The notes under the pieces are model-generated. The model was given only the letters and a program-made list of their open reading frames with translations. It was not told where the DNA came from and searched no databases. A DNA stretch of 64,000 nucleotides from Xiphophorus maculatus. Lineage: Eukaryota; Chordata; Actinopteri; Cyprinodontiformes; Poeciliidae. The position numbers were made by a program, and so were the translations under genes. Where the stretch lies: positions 5,347,463 to 5,411,462 of the forward strand of contig NC_036456.1 of NCBI RefSeq assembly GCF_002775205.1, written 5' to 3'. Of this stretch, positions 11,608 to 23,803 are shown one piece after another; positions within the stretch are counted from its first letter, which is position 1, and each line of letters starts with the position of its first letter.

Positions 11608-14600
11608 ATGACTTTCAGTGTGTGGTTGTTAGTGTGTTTCTGTGGTTTAACTTTGGGCCAGGAAGGTTTACCTCAAACAGAAGTCGCTTCTGAAATCGGG
11701 TCATGCTTTCCTGATATGTGTAAGTTCCTCAAAGAGTTTGGAGCCATGAAAGCTAAACTAGAAACTGTGGAAACAAATCTGAAAGAGAAAAGTGAAGCCT
11801 TGCAAACAAATCTGAAAGAGAAAAGTGAAGCCTTGGAAACAAAGCTGAAAGAGACCGAAAGCCAGATTCTGGTGCTTAAAGAGAAAGGTAAAGTCTTTTT
11901 TTATATACTGGCTTAGCACTTTCTCTGATGATTATGAAACTGATTAAACTATTTTTCATTTATATTTTATCTAGAAGCTAAACCACTCAAGGTGGCTTTC
12001 AGTGTTGGTTTGCCAGGGGATACAGCAATTGGACCTGTCAACTTACTCACAACCTTAGTCTACAAAAGAGTAATAACAAATGTGGGCAATGCCTACAACC
12101 AGCTCACAGGTAAGTCGATTTGTTCTTTTCAATAATAACTATATTTATAAATAGCTTTTTTTCCCCATCTTCTAGTAGGATGAAAATATTTTAAAAATTT
12201 ACTTTGTTTATCAAAAGATTTTGTTACCTGTCCAGGAGCAAAAACAGTATTGTGAATTCCAATTTAAACATGATAAAATCTTTCTTCATAGTTATGGGAG
12301 ATAACTATGATAGGGTGACCAGACGTCCTCTTTTTCCCGGACATGTCCTACTTTTCAGACCTAAAAAGATGTCCGGGGGGAATTTAAAAATCGTCCGGGA
12401 TTTTGGTCAACTGCCTCAAAACACATTACATAGCTTACAGTGCATTGTAGGGCACTGCGCACGGTGCTGCGTGTCACGTAATCCCTGAGCCGCGTCAGAT
12501 GGCTGTCAGTACGCCAACAACATGCGAATGCGCAAATGTATGTAGTTTTCCCGCTTTTAGACTTTCTGTCCAGCACCCCCCCCACCCCGCAGGTTGTCCG
12601 GGTTTTCCCAAAGTAAAATATGGTCACCCTAAACTATGAAGATGGGTGAATATTCATATCATGAGCTTGATTGAAAAGAGTCTGTCAACCTATTTCTTTT
12701 CTACAATTTCTAACATAATTTCATTAATTATTCAGAGTGGTGTGAGCAGGGTTGTAAATGGGATTCAATTGTAGCATGCCTAATTAGCAAAAAATTAAGG
12801 CAATGAAAACAGTTAAAAAACAATAAATGTTTTCTGACAAGTTATACATTTTTTGAACAACTGCCTGACTTTGGTTTGTTCCATTTTGTAATAAGTAAGG
12901 TCTGCCTCCTTAAAATCCGGTGACTATATCTAATTTTATTTTATGTGCGAATTAGTCAGTAACATCCTGGTGTCAGTCAGCGTGCGGTCGCGCCTCGGTC
13001 GCCATGTGCTCCAGTGCGATCTGATCCTCCGGTGTGCAAATACAGAACATTTAAATTTTACCTTCCAACATATCCAAACCTTCTTCCACTGTTTGATGCT
13101 TACAAAGACAGTTTCTGGTGCTATAACAGGCGATACATCAAACTGTCTTTCTCCATCACTATGTTCCCTCTACTACAATGTTTCTCAAACTTTTTCTGGC
13201 TGAGGACCACTTAACCCATGTAACAAACACTCATGGACCATCTAACCTGAAATTGTCCCAGCGATAGCACGTCTTACATATGAAATTCAACCTGAAATAA
13301 AAACATAAGTCTCTTAACTCACTTATTGTTGTTTTCTTTGTTCATCCTAATGAGAACAGTGATGCTGTTTATAAATGTGACTGGCCGCGACAAAGCCATG
13401 AGCATGAAGAACCAAATATTTTGAGTTATTTACAGATTCTGAAAGTGTCTAAGCTTTCCAATTATGTCAAACACATGGAAATAAAAAATAAGTCATTCTT
13501 TACTACCAAGTGTTGTGTGCATTATTAACATTTAGGGCTACTTGTGATTTAGAAGCACAATAAAAAATAGACTTGAGCTGCTTCAGCAGAAACAAAAAAT
13601 CATGTTCTGCACCATTAAATGTAAAAATGATCCACCAATTTCTATCAATTCTATTTATTTATAGTATTCTGTCTAATTTAATCATTTTTAATTAAATAAA
13701 AATAGCAAAACCTGTGGATTTCTAAGCAGAACATCATGAGCAAGCAAAGTCATAAAAAGCAAAGAACAGTTCTCACTAACTGAGTCGAGTCCTACTGCTC
13801 ACCGCTTAGATTCAAAGGAATCCAATCGTTAGTGAACAACAGCAGCTGTGACTCAACTGCCTCTGATCATATAACATTCCTGGAGTTGTTTTCTTTCCAC
13901 CGGTATCTGCAGTTCGTCTTTCATTTCGAGTGACCTGATTTTAAGCCAGTTTTCTATTATTATTTTTAACACTATTCTTTGGTAAGCTAGCTGTAGCGTC
14001 GTAGCCCTCGTCACGGCAAATAAACGGTTGTTTACGTGCAGTATCTCGTGGACCACTATTGGTCAGGGGACCGCAGTTTGAGAAAGATTGCTCTACTACA
14101 ATGCCATATTTGGACAATTGTAGACATGAAAAAAAAAAAAAAAAAAACAGAAAGAAGTAACAAAACACTGAACAAAATTTTTTATCTCAAATATTCTCCA
14201 GAAAAAATGAGGACATTTCTGAGATCCAAAAGTCTAAATTTTGCAACGACATTTTAAAGTTTTTCTTAGAAACTTTCAGAGATTAATCTGAGAAGTTTAA
14301 TCTCTGAAAACTTAATTCCCTGAAAAAACAATTTCATAACTATTTATGTTATGTTTTCATTCCCTGAAAAAACTATTTCAGGGAATGCAAGCCAGTATGT
14401 AATACAAAATTAGGAGTGTAAAAATTTTTGGAACAATAAGTCAGAGTTTTTGACAAGGCAACAGAATTTATTTGACTCAATGTTTCCACAGGTATCTTTG
14501 TTGCACCTGTTAGAGGCATGTACTACTTCTCCTTCTTCTATCATGCTGGTGGATATCAGCCTGTGAATCTCTTCCTCATGAAGAACAATGAATATATTCT

Positions 14601-14772
14601 GGCGAGCTCTGATCACATGACTCTGTTTGACGGGGCTGATAATGGAGGCAATGCTGCCTTCTTGGAGCTGCAGCAGGGAGACCAGGTCTACGTCCAGCTG
14701 AAGGCAAACACACATGTTTGGGGAAACAGCTACACAACTACTTTTAGTGGCTTTCTTCTGTACCAAATCTGA
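11608..14772 (+). CDS. Gene C: secreted C1q-domain protein, 231 aa, 3 exons
   Basis: Exons 11608-11887, 11975-12109 and 14492-14772, phase 1 introns of 87 and 2382 bp. The signal peptide matches A ([17 protein letters not shown]), then Cys33/Cys38 and a coiled coil with two near-identical units ([22 protein letters not shown]) followed by KLKETESQILV. The end of exon 1 therefore looks like B while its start looks like A. Exon 2 is 6 nt longer than in the other copies and the most divergent (EAKPLKVAFSVGLPGDTAIG), lacking the SAATGG turn. The C1q domain is about 100-231, with GMYYFSFFYHAGG and TTFSGFLLYQI; exon 3 is nearer B than A. Intron 2 contains two hAT-like elements, which account for most of its length. 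No break seen. Same inferred role as the neighbours, possibly with a different ligand because the exon 2 surface loops differ. Confidence 0.88.
12311..12631. mobile_element. hAT-like MITE in intron 2 of gene C
   Basis: 321 bp with 11-bp perfect inverted ends (TAGGGTGACCA and TGGTCACCCTA) and an 8-bp target duplication AACTATGA at 12303-12310 and 12632-12639. The interior contains TCCGGG-type motifs on both sides (GTCCGGGGGG, GTCCGGGTTTTCCC). No transposase. Absent from the other C1q genes, so specific to C. Confidence 0.88.
13176..14090. mobile_element. hAT-like non-autonomous element in intron 2 of gene C
   Basis: 915 bp with ends CAATGTTTCTCAAAC and GTTTGAGAAAGATTG (one mismatch when inverted) and an 8-bp target duplication CTCTACTA at 13168-13175 and 14091-14098. 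Subterminal GACCACT and GGACCAC motifs are also inverted. No long ORF, so it depended on another hAT transposase. Confidence 0.87.
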
Positions 14773-17462
14773 AATAAGATTGATGTGATCATTTGAATGA
14801 CTTGAACCTACTAACCAGACAGTGTGCCAATGCCATGGTTAATGTTCTCGAATTATAATTAAATTGAATGAAAATGATCCATCCAACAGAACTTGCTTTC
14901 ACATAACATGAACGTCACCCTGGAACATCAGTGAAGGCCTTACTTTGAAGAAAAAAGCCTTGCTAACAAAAATATCAGAGGTATAAATGCCAAGAAAAAT
15001 AAAATATGTATATAGATACATGCAAAAAGCCATCCAGAAAAGCAATAAAAGGTTTGAATTTATGTAATTCAGGATTTTTCCAGAATTATTATTTTTTTAA
15101 TAAAATCTGAGGGAACATTATGGTTTTATGGTGTTTTAATGTGTGTATAAATGGATTTAAGTTTGTTGATGAAGCTTGAATTGACATGAACAGTAATTAC
15201 AGTCAGTCAATAAATAAAAATATGCATTCCAGTGAGGCTCATTGTCAATTTAAAATGTAATGTGGTGTAATATTCAAATTTTGAATTTCATGTTTTCATT
15301 AAATGTAAGTGGAAAATCATAATTAAAAGAAATAAAGGCTTTCAAACATCCATCTATGTGCAACTAGTCTACATAATGAGTTTCATTTACTAATAAAGTT
15401 TCTGATTAAATGGACTTCTCAATAATATTATAATTTATTGACTGGGTCTGTAAATGAAAGATAATCTAAGAAAATAAAAAATGTACATCTCAAATTATTT
15501 TCATTATTTTTTACCAAACCAACTAGAATATGACTGAGTGAACCTTAGACCAAGACCAGGTTGCACCAATCTTGGCCACATTAGTTGCCAAAAAATGCTG
15601 CCTTTAACTGGCAATGACACTGATAATTAGGCACTGATGTTCCTCCATACAAATAGGGGTGGGTTTATACTCGAGTGTGTGTGTGATAAACAAATACAAA
15701 ATTATAACTACTAATCTATAAATACTCTTTTTACAAAGACCACCAAAAAAATCGACAAAGGGAATAAACATGATCAAAGTCTACCACAATGCTATGAAGT
15801 TGATTACCTGCGATTCGCTGACTTTAGCTATAAAAACATAAATAATAATCAAACCTGCCGATAACAGGCTCATGACAAAACATACACTACAAGGAATACA
15901 CTTAAAGAAGAAAATGAGAACCTCAAACAACAACTGTATAACATCACGTTGAATCAAGCTTAGTCATAAGAGGCTAGCAGTTAGCTCCTCAAAATATGCA
16001 GGCGAGTAGCCGAAACGACCATGATATTTTAAAATACAGAATGTAAATACAGGGTGAGTCAAGTGCAAATCATCAAGAAAGTGTGATGGATAGAATCCTG
16101 CTTGAGGAGATCAGGGAGGAGCCACATGCACATGCAATGTGCTGCGTTTTTACAGTCTGATTAACTTCTGAGCCCTTATTTCCTCAATAGGTTAAACTAT
16201 CTTCTCCTCTATTTACACTATAACAAGTAGATTAACACAACTTCATGTTGTGCATTCTTGTTTGGCTTTCTCTGTGCTGTATTTATTGGAGACTTATTGA
16301 ATGCACCACAGAAGCCCGAGCCTGACCTGAACAGCGAGTAAATGACTTTGGATCAGCCCGGCCTTAAATTTGGGTCCGTTTCGGTTCTGCCTGTAAATTT
16401 AAAGTCTTCTTAACAGAGAAATTCCTGATAGTGTTACCTACGCAAAATGGAATGACTCACTGTTGAGAAAAAATGATTATTTTTAGTGCTTAATACAGTT
16501 AATCTTACAGCATGTGTAAAAGTTATATTCAATACTCTTATTTGGAACAGGTTTTGTCTGAGATGCGGGATGGGGCCGAATGAGCAGGCATTCAGACAAG
16601 CAGGGGCCCCCCGCTGTCACACAGAGCCATAAAATTAGCATTCCGATGGGGCAGAAGTACGGGAGTTTGGGGGAAGAGACTTCAGAGGTATCTGCGAAAT
16701 CTCATCTCAGGGCCTTTCGGCGCCAGGGATCCGCCCATACCAGACAGGGATTAGCATTAAGTGGTCCGCCCTTTTGCTTAGACAAAAACCAGACGGCCCT
16801 CCAATCTTTGCCGTAAATCAGGGAGGTTCTTAAGTTTCTCTGAGTCCCTACGGGAGTTTCTAATTGGTCGAAGAACGGAACACCTTAATAGAATATATTA
16901 AATTGAAGAAACACCCACTCAGTATAAAATTTCGTGTCAGCGCTAAAAATCCAGAGAGAGGCCACTATTTTTTGCTTTTTGCATGGGCTCTCTCCAAAGA
17001 CGCGTCTTTGCCTTTTTTGTCTGTCTTTGTCTTCGTTTGTCTTCGTTTTGTTGATCTGTCTTCTCTGTCTTTGCCTGTATGGGAAAATCAATGCATATCT
17101 CTGTACCTCTGCAGCTTTGTTAATTGATTCATGCGTTGCTTTGTATGGGATTAAACTCTGTGATCTGTGACGTCAACGCGCTCTGTTGTTGTTTCACTTT
17201 CTCCAGCTGCAGCACCGCCCGCTAGGGATCCCGAGACTTTAAGGAAGAAAGAGCCAAACGTTTTGTCCAAAGTTAATGTTAAATTATTCTTCCTTAACAC
17301 TCACTTAGGATCATTCCACACAGAGACATTTGAAAGTGGATCTAAAACAGGTTTTTTGTTGTTCAGTCCGTGTGTCTGTACGGATCCAATGTTTTGAGAA
17401 ACCAGGTGAGAGACTTTTTTTTTTTAAATACTGGTTCCATCTCTCCCTGTGTGTATGCCAGT
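14773..17462. other. Gene C 3' flank, no gene
   Basis: To about 15660 it matches the flank of the orphan exon at 23804-24470. Beyond that it is AT-rich and unrecognised, apart from the possible LTR fossil near 16550-17240. Confidence 0.6.
16550..17240 (+). mobile_element. Possible retroviral-type LTR fossil
   Basis: A GC-richer block with regulatory look: TATAAAA at 16923-16929, a pyrimidine-rich stretch, ATTAAA near 17150 and a following GC-rich edge. No neighbouring viral genes were recognised and the exact ends and target duplication could not be fixed, so the call is tentative. Confidence 0.3.
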
Positions 17463-17830
17463 CATGTGCAGAACATTTTCAGCAACAAGACAGTTCAAAG
17501 TGATTTACATCATAAAAAGTTTTAGTGAGAACACCAGCAGCAGCATCCTGGACCAGCTGCAGCTGGAGGATTGATTGTTTAGCAGTGTCGTAGTAATCAA
17601 TACGACTGATGAGAAACACGTGGATGAGTTTCTTTAGATCTTTCCTCTAATGCTGGAGATGTTCTTCGGGTGATAGAAGGCCGATTTTGTTACTGTCTTT
17701 ATGTGACTCTGAAGGTTCAGGCCAGAGTCCATCACTACTACCCAATTTTGACCCTGGTCTCTGGTTTCTAGCTGTAATAACTGAAGCTGTGTCCTGACTC
17801 TAGATCTTTCCTCTTAAGGTCCAAAGTTGA
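17463..17830 (-). mobile_element. L2-like LINE fragment with internal deletion
   Basis: The tail AGAACATTTTCAGCAACAAG is joined at about 17520 to the RT-derived part, so the piece between is missing. Confidence 0.6.
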
Positions 17831-18535
17831 TAACTTCAGTTCATTTTTTTCTTTGCTTAGTAAACATTTCCATTGATAATAAAACTTTAAACACTTTCTG
17901 CATATCAACTTCCTACTTAAGCTCTAACCTCTTTCATATTGTAACAGCTTGAATTTATTTCCTAGTTTTAGTGAGAACAATGTTCTTGGTGTCTTCCAAA
18001 ACCACAATATTGTTTCATTAAGAATAATCCATGTAATAATAATAATAATAATAATAAATAATAATCAAAACACTGTTTGACTCTGTCCTGTCTCATCTCA
18101 CTAGAACACCATTGAACCAGAGGTAAACGGGTCTGGAGAAAGTGACAAGCAGCATTTCTACTCCCTCTTGTGTTGACAAGTTGCAACTGCAACAAAAACA
18201 TCAAATAGTTCTGACAGTGTGGGAATGAGGAAATGTACTGCTGCCTATCATCATGTTACCCAAGTATTAATTTACAAAATATTCACCTGCATATTTTCAC
18301 CAGTCACAAATGAAAGCCTGTTGCCTTTTCCTCAACAGTGTGAAGCAGATTCTCAGTCTTTTACCCGACTGTGAGGAGATTAGCCTGTCAGGTTTTCTCT
18401 TTGTTAGCATTCTGGACATGGAGATGGTGGTTCTGACTGAAGTTGGAGCTGACTGCTGTGTGAGGACTGGGCACAGTGAGTTTTGGGATGTGGGCTAAAA
18501 CCACGAGCTCTTTGTTTAGAAAATGATAAATTTGA
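17519..18535. repeat. Orphan copy of the gene-upstream block
   Basis: Matches 7673-8694 closely, then breaks off at AATGATAAATTTGA into unrelated sequence. No C1q promoter or exon follows, so it is a stranded piece of the array between C and D. Confidence 0.85.
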
Positions 18536-21500
18536 GTTTCGCGAGATTTGTGTATATGTGAAAGGCTGCAAGACTTGATTAAACAGAGAAGGATCAGAAG
18601 CCTCGTGTCCTGTAACTGTCAATGTATTTTGTAGTTATGTTTGTAATATTTTGTAAATTTATTGCTTATGGTCTTTTAATTACATAATATTTTGATTTAG
18701 AGTGGACGACGGAAAATGTATCTGTTAAAGACCTCCGAGGTTGCAGGCGGCCACGAGGTAACGGTTGTGAAAGCATGAGTCACTTGTTTGTCTGTAAACG
18801 TATCTATGTCTAAAGCTTTGTGTTTTATTTGTATAGTTTTCACGGCATTTAATAAAAAGCCCGTCTAAAGTAAGCCATGCCAGTGTTGTCACTTTGGAGC
18901 TAGACAGATTCACATTATCTATATAAAAAAGTTAAAATTTGTAGTATAAACATTACGGCACATATTAAAATATTTCAGGATTTCATAAGAGGGTCAAGAA
19001 AAAATCAACAAATATAGTCAGACGGTTTCCTGGGTCTGCTGCCTGTGGATGGGACAGCTTGTGTTCTAGTTTAAACTTCAATGCAGGAAGGTTATGGCTG
19101 ATTTTTGAGGTTAGGAAAAGGAGCAAAGCTGTTGGCTGAGGATCATAAGTAGACAGAAATTCTGGTAAATATTCTCTTTCTGTCAATAAATCCTGGAATT
19201 GTTAATAATTCAGATCTATGGCTCTAATGGTATTCATATTCTCCCAGGTGGGTCCCATTGACCTCCAGTCATCTTTGCATTTAACCTTTTACAGCCCCGT
19301 CACTCTACGGTGACACAGGATGTAACACAATTTACAAAAAGCAGTGAAAGTCAATAATCAAAGGAAACTCAACTAAGGTCAATTATTGATTTTTTCTTTT
19401 TCTTCCGCTTCAGTTCCTTGGAAACACAAGCAGTGGTAAAAAGACTTCAGGGTTTCCAAAGCTAAAACAAACACAAACACATCCTGTTATAGCTCAAAAA
19501 ACAAAACCACTCCTGTCTAAACTCAAAGACTCAAAGACTACAATTACTAAACTCTCTTGCCGGCCACAAAACGAGGAAGAAATTAGTCAAAAGAAAATGG
19601 CACAGAACCCCTAACCGAACTCCCCATCCAAGCATTGGACCATACAGAAGTTCAAATGCCAGAAATGAACCAAAAATGAATTTACAGCCACACTGAGGCT
19701 CAGCTCAGCTGCTGCCGCTGCTTTGGGGGATTCTGAGGTCAGTTTTTATCAGAAAGCGCAGGAGCACCTACTCAACACAAGGGGGAGCCAACTCCCCACT
19801 GATCGCGTATTCATGAAATAAACAGAAAATATACCCACGGCTGAAAACCCCACCTGTCTAGAGCTGCCTTTGATTTATAATAACTGGAACATATGAAGCC
19901 CTTTGAGCTGCCTTGTTGCTGAAATGTCCTATGATAATTAACTAGTACAGAGTTATAGTTAACTAGACCTACAGTAACTAAATGATGAAAACTGAAGCTG
20001 AGAAAACATGTTCGTTTATTGAGACTCTTTAAGCTACAGCTGACAATAAATTAACAGCCATTAGGGAGCCGAACTTCTCATAACTAGCTCATTATGTTTC
20101 CTGTAGAGTGAAACAATATTCAAGCTACTCATACAATCACAAGTATCACAAACATTCATTAAATGCAGTATGAGGGGCTGCTCAAACCAAAGTAAAACTG
20201 TAGTTGTACTAGTGGTACGGTCTGAGACAGCACAGAAGATGTACAAAATTATGAAAAATGGAAAATTATGTCTGAGTTTTTGCTCTATATACATTTTCAC
20301 GTATCCAGGAAATTATTGTGTTATTAATCTATTCATTCACTTACTATAAATTGCATATTTTAAACACCTTGCTTCAAGCAGTGAGTAAATAAAACGGCCA
20401 AAGTCCAGAGAAAAGTATTTTGTCAAAAAGAAAGTCTGATTCCTTGGAAGAATAAAAAATCAATAGTTAGACATGTTGAAAATGTAAACACTGGAGCTCA
20501 TCATCAAAGATGAATCTTAAAAAAAAAAACAGAAAAAGAAACAGCAGATGTTTGAACCGTTGCTCAAACAGCAGTTTGAAGAAAATACATTTATATGTAA
20601 ATGTGCTGAGGGTGTGAATACTTTTGGGCTGCACCACACAGCCAGTGTTACTCGACTCATTTCCTGTCAGACGCTTTATGACTTAAAGCAGTGGAAAATC
20701 TTTCAAAGGTGGATTCTGTCCAGATAACGGCAGATTAAAGTCCCACAATTGAGTAACTTGGTCAAACACGGCAAGTAGATCAGGAAAATAACCTTCAGTG
20801 GAACGGTGACTGTAAAAAAAAAAAAAAGACCCAGAGCTCCAGGAACAAAATTAAAATGTAATCAAATCATTTTACAGCCTCCACAAACGTGACAATAAAA
20901 TTCACTCTGCAGATTTCTGTTGCATGTTTGATACTTGATGGAGTTTGATTTTGTACAACAAGGCTGTAAAGGAGGTGCATCTAAAAAAATTAAATATGAG
21001 GTAAAAAAAAAAAAGATTGTCATTTTAAAAAGTTAAACTCGTTTTAAAATAACATATTTCAAGCCTTTATTTGTTGTAATTTTGATGAGTAATGACTTAC
21101 AGACATGAAAACCCAGAATTGAATGAATAAGATTTTATTTTTTTAAATTTTTTACATAAGATCAATGGGACATTTTAAACAGAAATGTTAAAACTTTTGA
21201 ATAGTATTATTACTACAGACTGACTTCAGTGCAGATGAAACTTCTAGCTGAGTAAATAAGAGACAGACAGGAACACAGCCGTCTCTTACAGCAACACTTT
21301 TATTGTACAGGTGTTGCTGCTTATTGTTCTATAATATTCCACCTCACTACACCAGTATTCATAAAACAATACCTGACAGAGATAAAAAAAAAAAAAAAAG
21401 CTTCTTGCCTTTAAATTTCCTGGTAATCAGACGGCGTCCAGACTTGGTAATATTGTTCAAAATGACTGGCTTTGTTAATGAAACTTTTTAATAGGTAAAC

Positions 21501-21796
21501 AAAGCAATATTATACTTGTTGTTATAAAACAGATGGGAATATTTTTATCTGCATGAATCTTTTTGAAATTAGGGGTGTGGTGATATAATTTTATCCTTTT
21601 CTCTATTTTAAACTACATTCAATATTTCAATTATTGATTTAGATACAGAATTGTATTCATGATGATTGTTACTCGGCATGATATTTTCATGTGTATCTCT
21701 ATGAAAACTTAGTGCCAACACTGATTTACAAAACATTTTCAACTCTGCAAAAGAACTGAAAAATAAACAGAGTATACACAACGTGGTTTTTCAGTA
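18536..21796. other. Unique spacer between C and D
   Basis: No C1q, LINE ORF or RNA gene recognised. Contains a possible L2 tail near 19880 and, at about 20970-21140, a stretch (GGTGCATCTAAAAAAATTAAA onward) that resembles a common fish DNA-transposon repeat, not confirmed. Confidence 0.5.
19880..19950 (+). mobile_element. Possible L2-like LINE tail
   Basis: CCTTTGAGCTGCCTTGTTGCTG resembles the L2 3' tail seen elsewhere in the window, here on the plus strand. Very short. Confidence 0.35.
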
Positions 21797-21834
21797 GTTA
21801 ACCATTAACCAGATAACTTGAGGCTTTATAAAAA
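21797..21834 (+). promoter_or_regulatory. Gene D core promoter: HNF1-like site and TATA box
   Basis: GTTAACCATTAAC at 21797-21809 has both HNF1 half-sites (GTTAA and TTAAC) perfect. TATAAAAA is at 21827-21834. The flanking sequence is diverged from the other A-type promoters, so the site seems conserved against background change. Confidence 0.62.
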
Positions 21835-21888
21835 CACCAAACAGCATCCAGTCAGTCAGAGTACTAGAGGCAGCGTAACAGAACCAGG

Positions 21889-23071
21889 ATGACTTTCAGC
21901 GTGTGGTTGTTGGTGTGTTTCTGTGGTTTAACTTTGGGCCAGGATGTTTTACCTGAAACAGAAGTAGCTACTGAAATCGAGTCATGCTTTCCTGACATGT
22001 GTAAGTTCCTCAAAGAGTTTGGAGCCATGAAAGCTAAACTAGAAACTGTGGAAACAAAGCTGAAAGAGAAAAGTGAAGCCTTGGAAACGAGACAGACGGA
22101 GACTGAAAACCAGGTTCTAGAACTGAAGAAGAAAGGTAAAGTCTGCTTTTGGACATTTGAAAGACATATATTATTAAAAAAAAGGAAAAGTTTACAGCTA
22201 TTTTTATACTTTTTGTTTTATTTTAGATGCATCCAACATAGCATTTAGTGCTGCAACTGGTGGCAGTGGAAGCATTGGACCCTTCAACACAGACACAATC
22301 ATAATCTACAGAAAACTAATAATCAATGTGGGCAATGCCTACAATCAGCACACAGGTGGGTCATTCTATTATTAACAATATTTATTGTTACACAGAAAAG
22401 AGGGCTCTAGCCCTTGTTTTCCATTCTCAACCTATGTGTCAGATGTGACGGACGCGCTTGATGCATCAAACGCTCCAAAATCTTCAAATCACGCCGTGCT
22501 AGAAGCTCAAAATGCACCGTGATGAACCGTGAGGTGCCTCGACATACACCGGACACGTCTGATGCTGAAAGCGCATTTGATGTGAACGCACTATTAAGAC
22601 TGAGAGTAAGAGCATATCCAAGGCTAATGCTAGCCTATCTGTGCTGATGGACAGCAATCCATTTGGTCAACAGCCTATGCATGCTAGTCAGCGGCCTCTC
22701 CAAAGTCAACGCAATGAGTAACCTCCTTAAATAAAAAGACTGAATCGTGTTTTATAATATTTATTAAACCTAAATCTTGTTTTTCCCCAGGTATCTTCGT
22801 TGCACCAGTTCCAGGCATATACTACTTCACCTTCTTTTATCATGCCGGTGGATCACAAATTGTCAGTCTAGCCCTTATGAAGAACAGCGAGACAGTTGTG
22901 ACAACCTCTGACCACCAAACATCACATGATGGGGCTGATAATGGAGGCAATGCAGCTTTGCTGCAACTGCAACAAGGAGACCAAGTGTACGTGCGGATGT
23001 ATGCAAACAGTCACATCTGGCAGAACGATTACCTCACCACCTTCAGTGGTGTTCTTCTGCGTCCACTCTGA
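21889..23071 (+). CDS. Gene D: secreted C1q-domain protein, 218 aa, 3 exons
   Basis: Exons 21889-22135, 22227-22355 and 22791-23071, phase 1 introns of 91 and 435 bp. A-type protein: signal peptide [17 protein letters not shown], Cys33/Cys38, then a coiled coil shorter than A by exactly one 11-residue unit (33 nt). The C1q domain is about 87-218, with [24 protein letters not shown] and [11 protein letters not shown]. The 5' flank is more diverged from A, C and G than those are from each other, so D is probably an older branch. Intron 2 is short and keeps only the right part of the inverted-repeat element seen in A. About 620 bp after the stop, a truncated exon 3 of another copy follows (see 23692-23803). 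Confidence 0.89.
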
Positions 23072-23559
23072 AATAAACTATATATGCTACGCTACTATAC
23101 GCTTAACGTATAAGCTTTTAAATAAATTTCTTGTCTCCAAACTAAATTTACTGTTAACAGCCCTCGAGTCATTTATTGTGTAAGCACAAGTGGGAATGAA
23201 TCCAGAATTCAAATTGTACCCGATGAAGAATGACCTTGGAATATTTTCTGCAATAAACCACTAATGTTTACAATTTTTCTTTACCTCTGACTTTCCGTCG
23301 CAATTCTGACATTTTAAAAAACGGTTGAGAAAACAGAAGATTGTCTACAGGACTTTTTATTAGCAGATTATGCGAATGGATCTGACTGTACTTATATATG
23401 TTGTTGTTGTTGCAACAACAAAAGGCCTAAATCAATGTATGGTTTCTCTTAAATGACTGAATTATTCACTGATAAAAATCTTTATGCCTCTCAAGACTTT
23501 GTAATTAAACACATTCTGCAGAACAAGCCTGTTTGGATCTCATTTGTAATTGGTTTAAA

Positions 23560-23685
23560 GTGGGGGGCGCGCCCCCTGGGGGGGGCACAGTGACATTGCA
23601 GGGGGGGCGCGGGAATCGGTATAGATGAATAATAATAAAAAAAACAATTACACAAAAGTGTTTCACTGTAAAGATGGTTTGTAAC
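23560..23685. mobile_element. hAT-like MITE after gene D, truncated
   Basis: The same element as at 5095, present from GGTTTAAA (23552-23559) and broken off at about 23685, where C-type exon 3 sequence begins. Confidence 0.6.
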
Positions 23686-23691
23686 ATCGTT

Positions 23692-23803
23692 TGGTGGAGC
23701 TGCAGCAGGGAGACCAGGTCTACGTCCAGCTGGTTGAAAACACACATATTTGGGGAGGTAGTCACGGAATTACTTTTAGTGGCTATCTTCTGCATAAAGT
23801 CTG
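23692..23803 (+). pseudogene. Truncated C1q exon 3 (orphan fragment, C/B type)
   Basis: A short in-frame stretch reads LVELQQGDQVYVQLVENTH, then IWGGSHGITFSGYLLHKV and a stop. This is the C-terminal third of a C1q domain, closer to B and C than to D or A. No exon 1, exon 2 or splice acceptor precedes it; it is joined directly to the hAT-like element of the D flank at about 23683-23692. The following bases (to about 24470) match the 3' flank of gene C (14766-15660). It is therefore the remains of a C-type gene whose front part was lost when D-type sequence was joined on. Not expected to be expressed by itself. Confidence 0.8.

Larger units (their letters stand above)
1..11700. repeat. Large segmental duplication, copy 1 (A, B, start of C)
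   Basis: Nearly identical to 24643-42740 once three insertions there are removed. The offset is 24643 at gene A, 28022 after the RTE LINE, about 30682 after the I-clade LINE and 31002 at gene C. The left edge lies at or before the window start. Confidence 0.92.

Noticed and set aside
14410-14766. 118-codon minus-strand frame over exon 3 of gene C (similar ones over exon 3 of B and F)
   Set aside because: Shadow of the C1q exon on the opposite strand; no family features.
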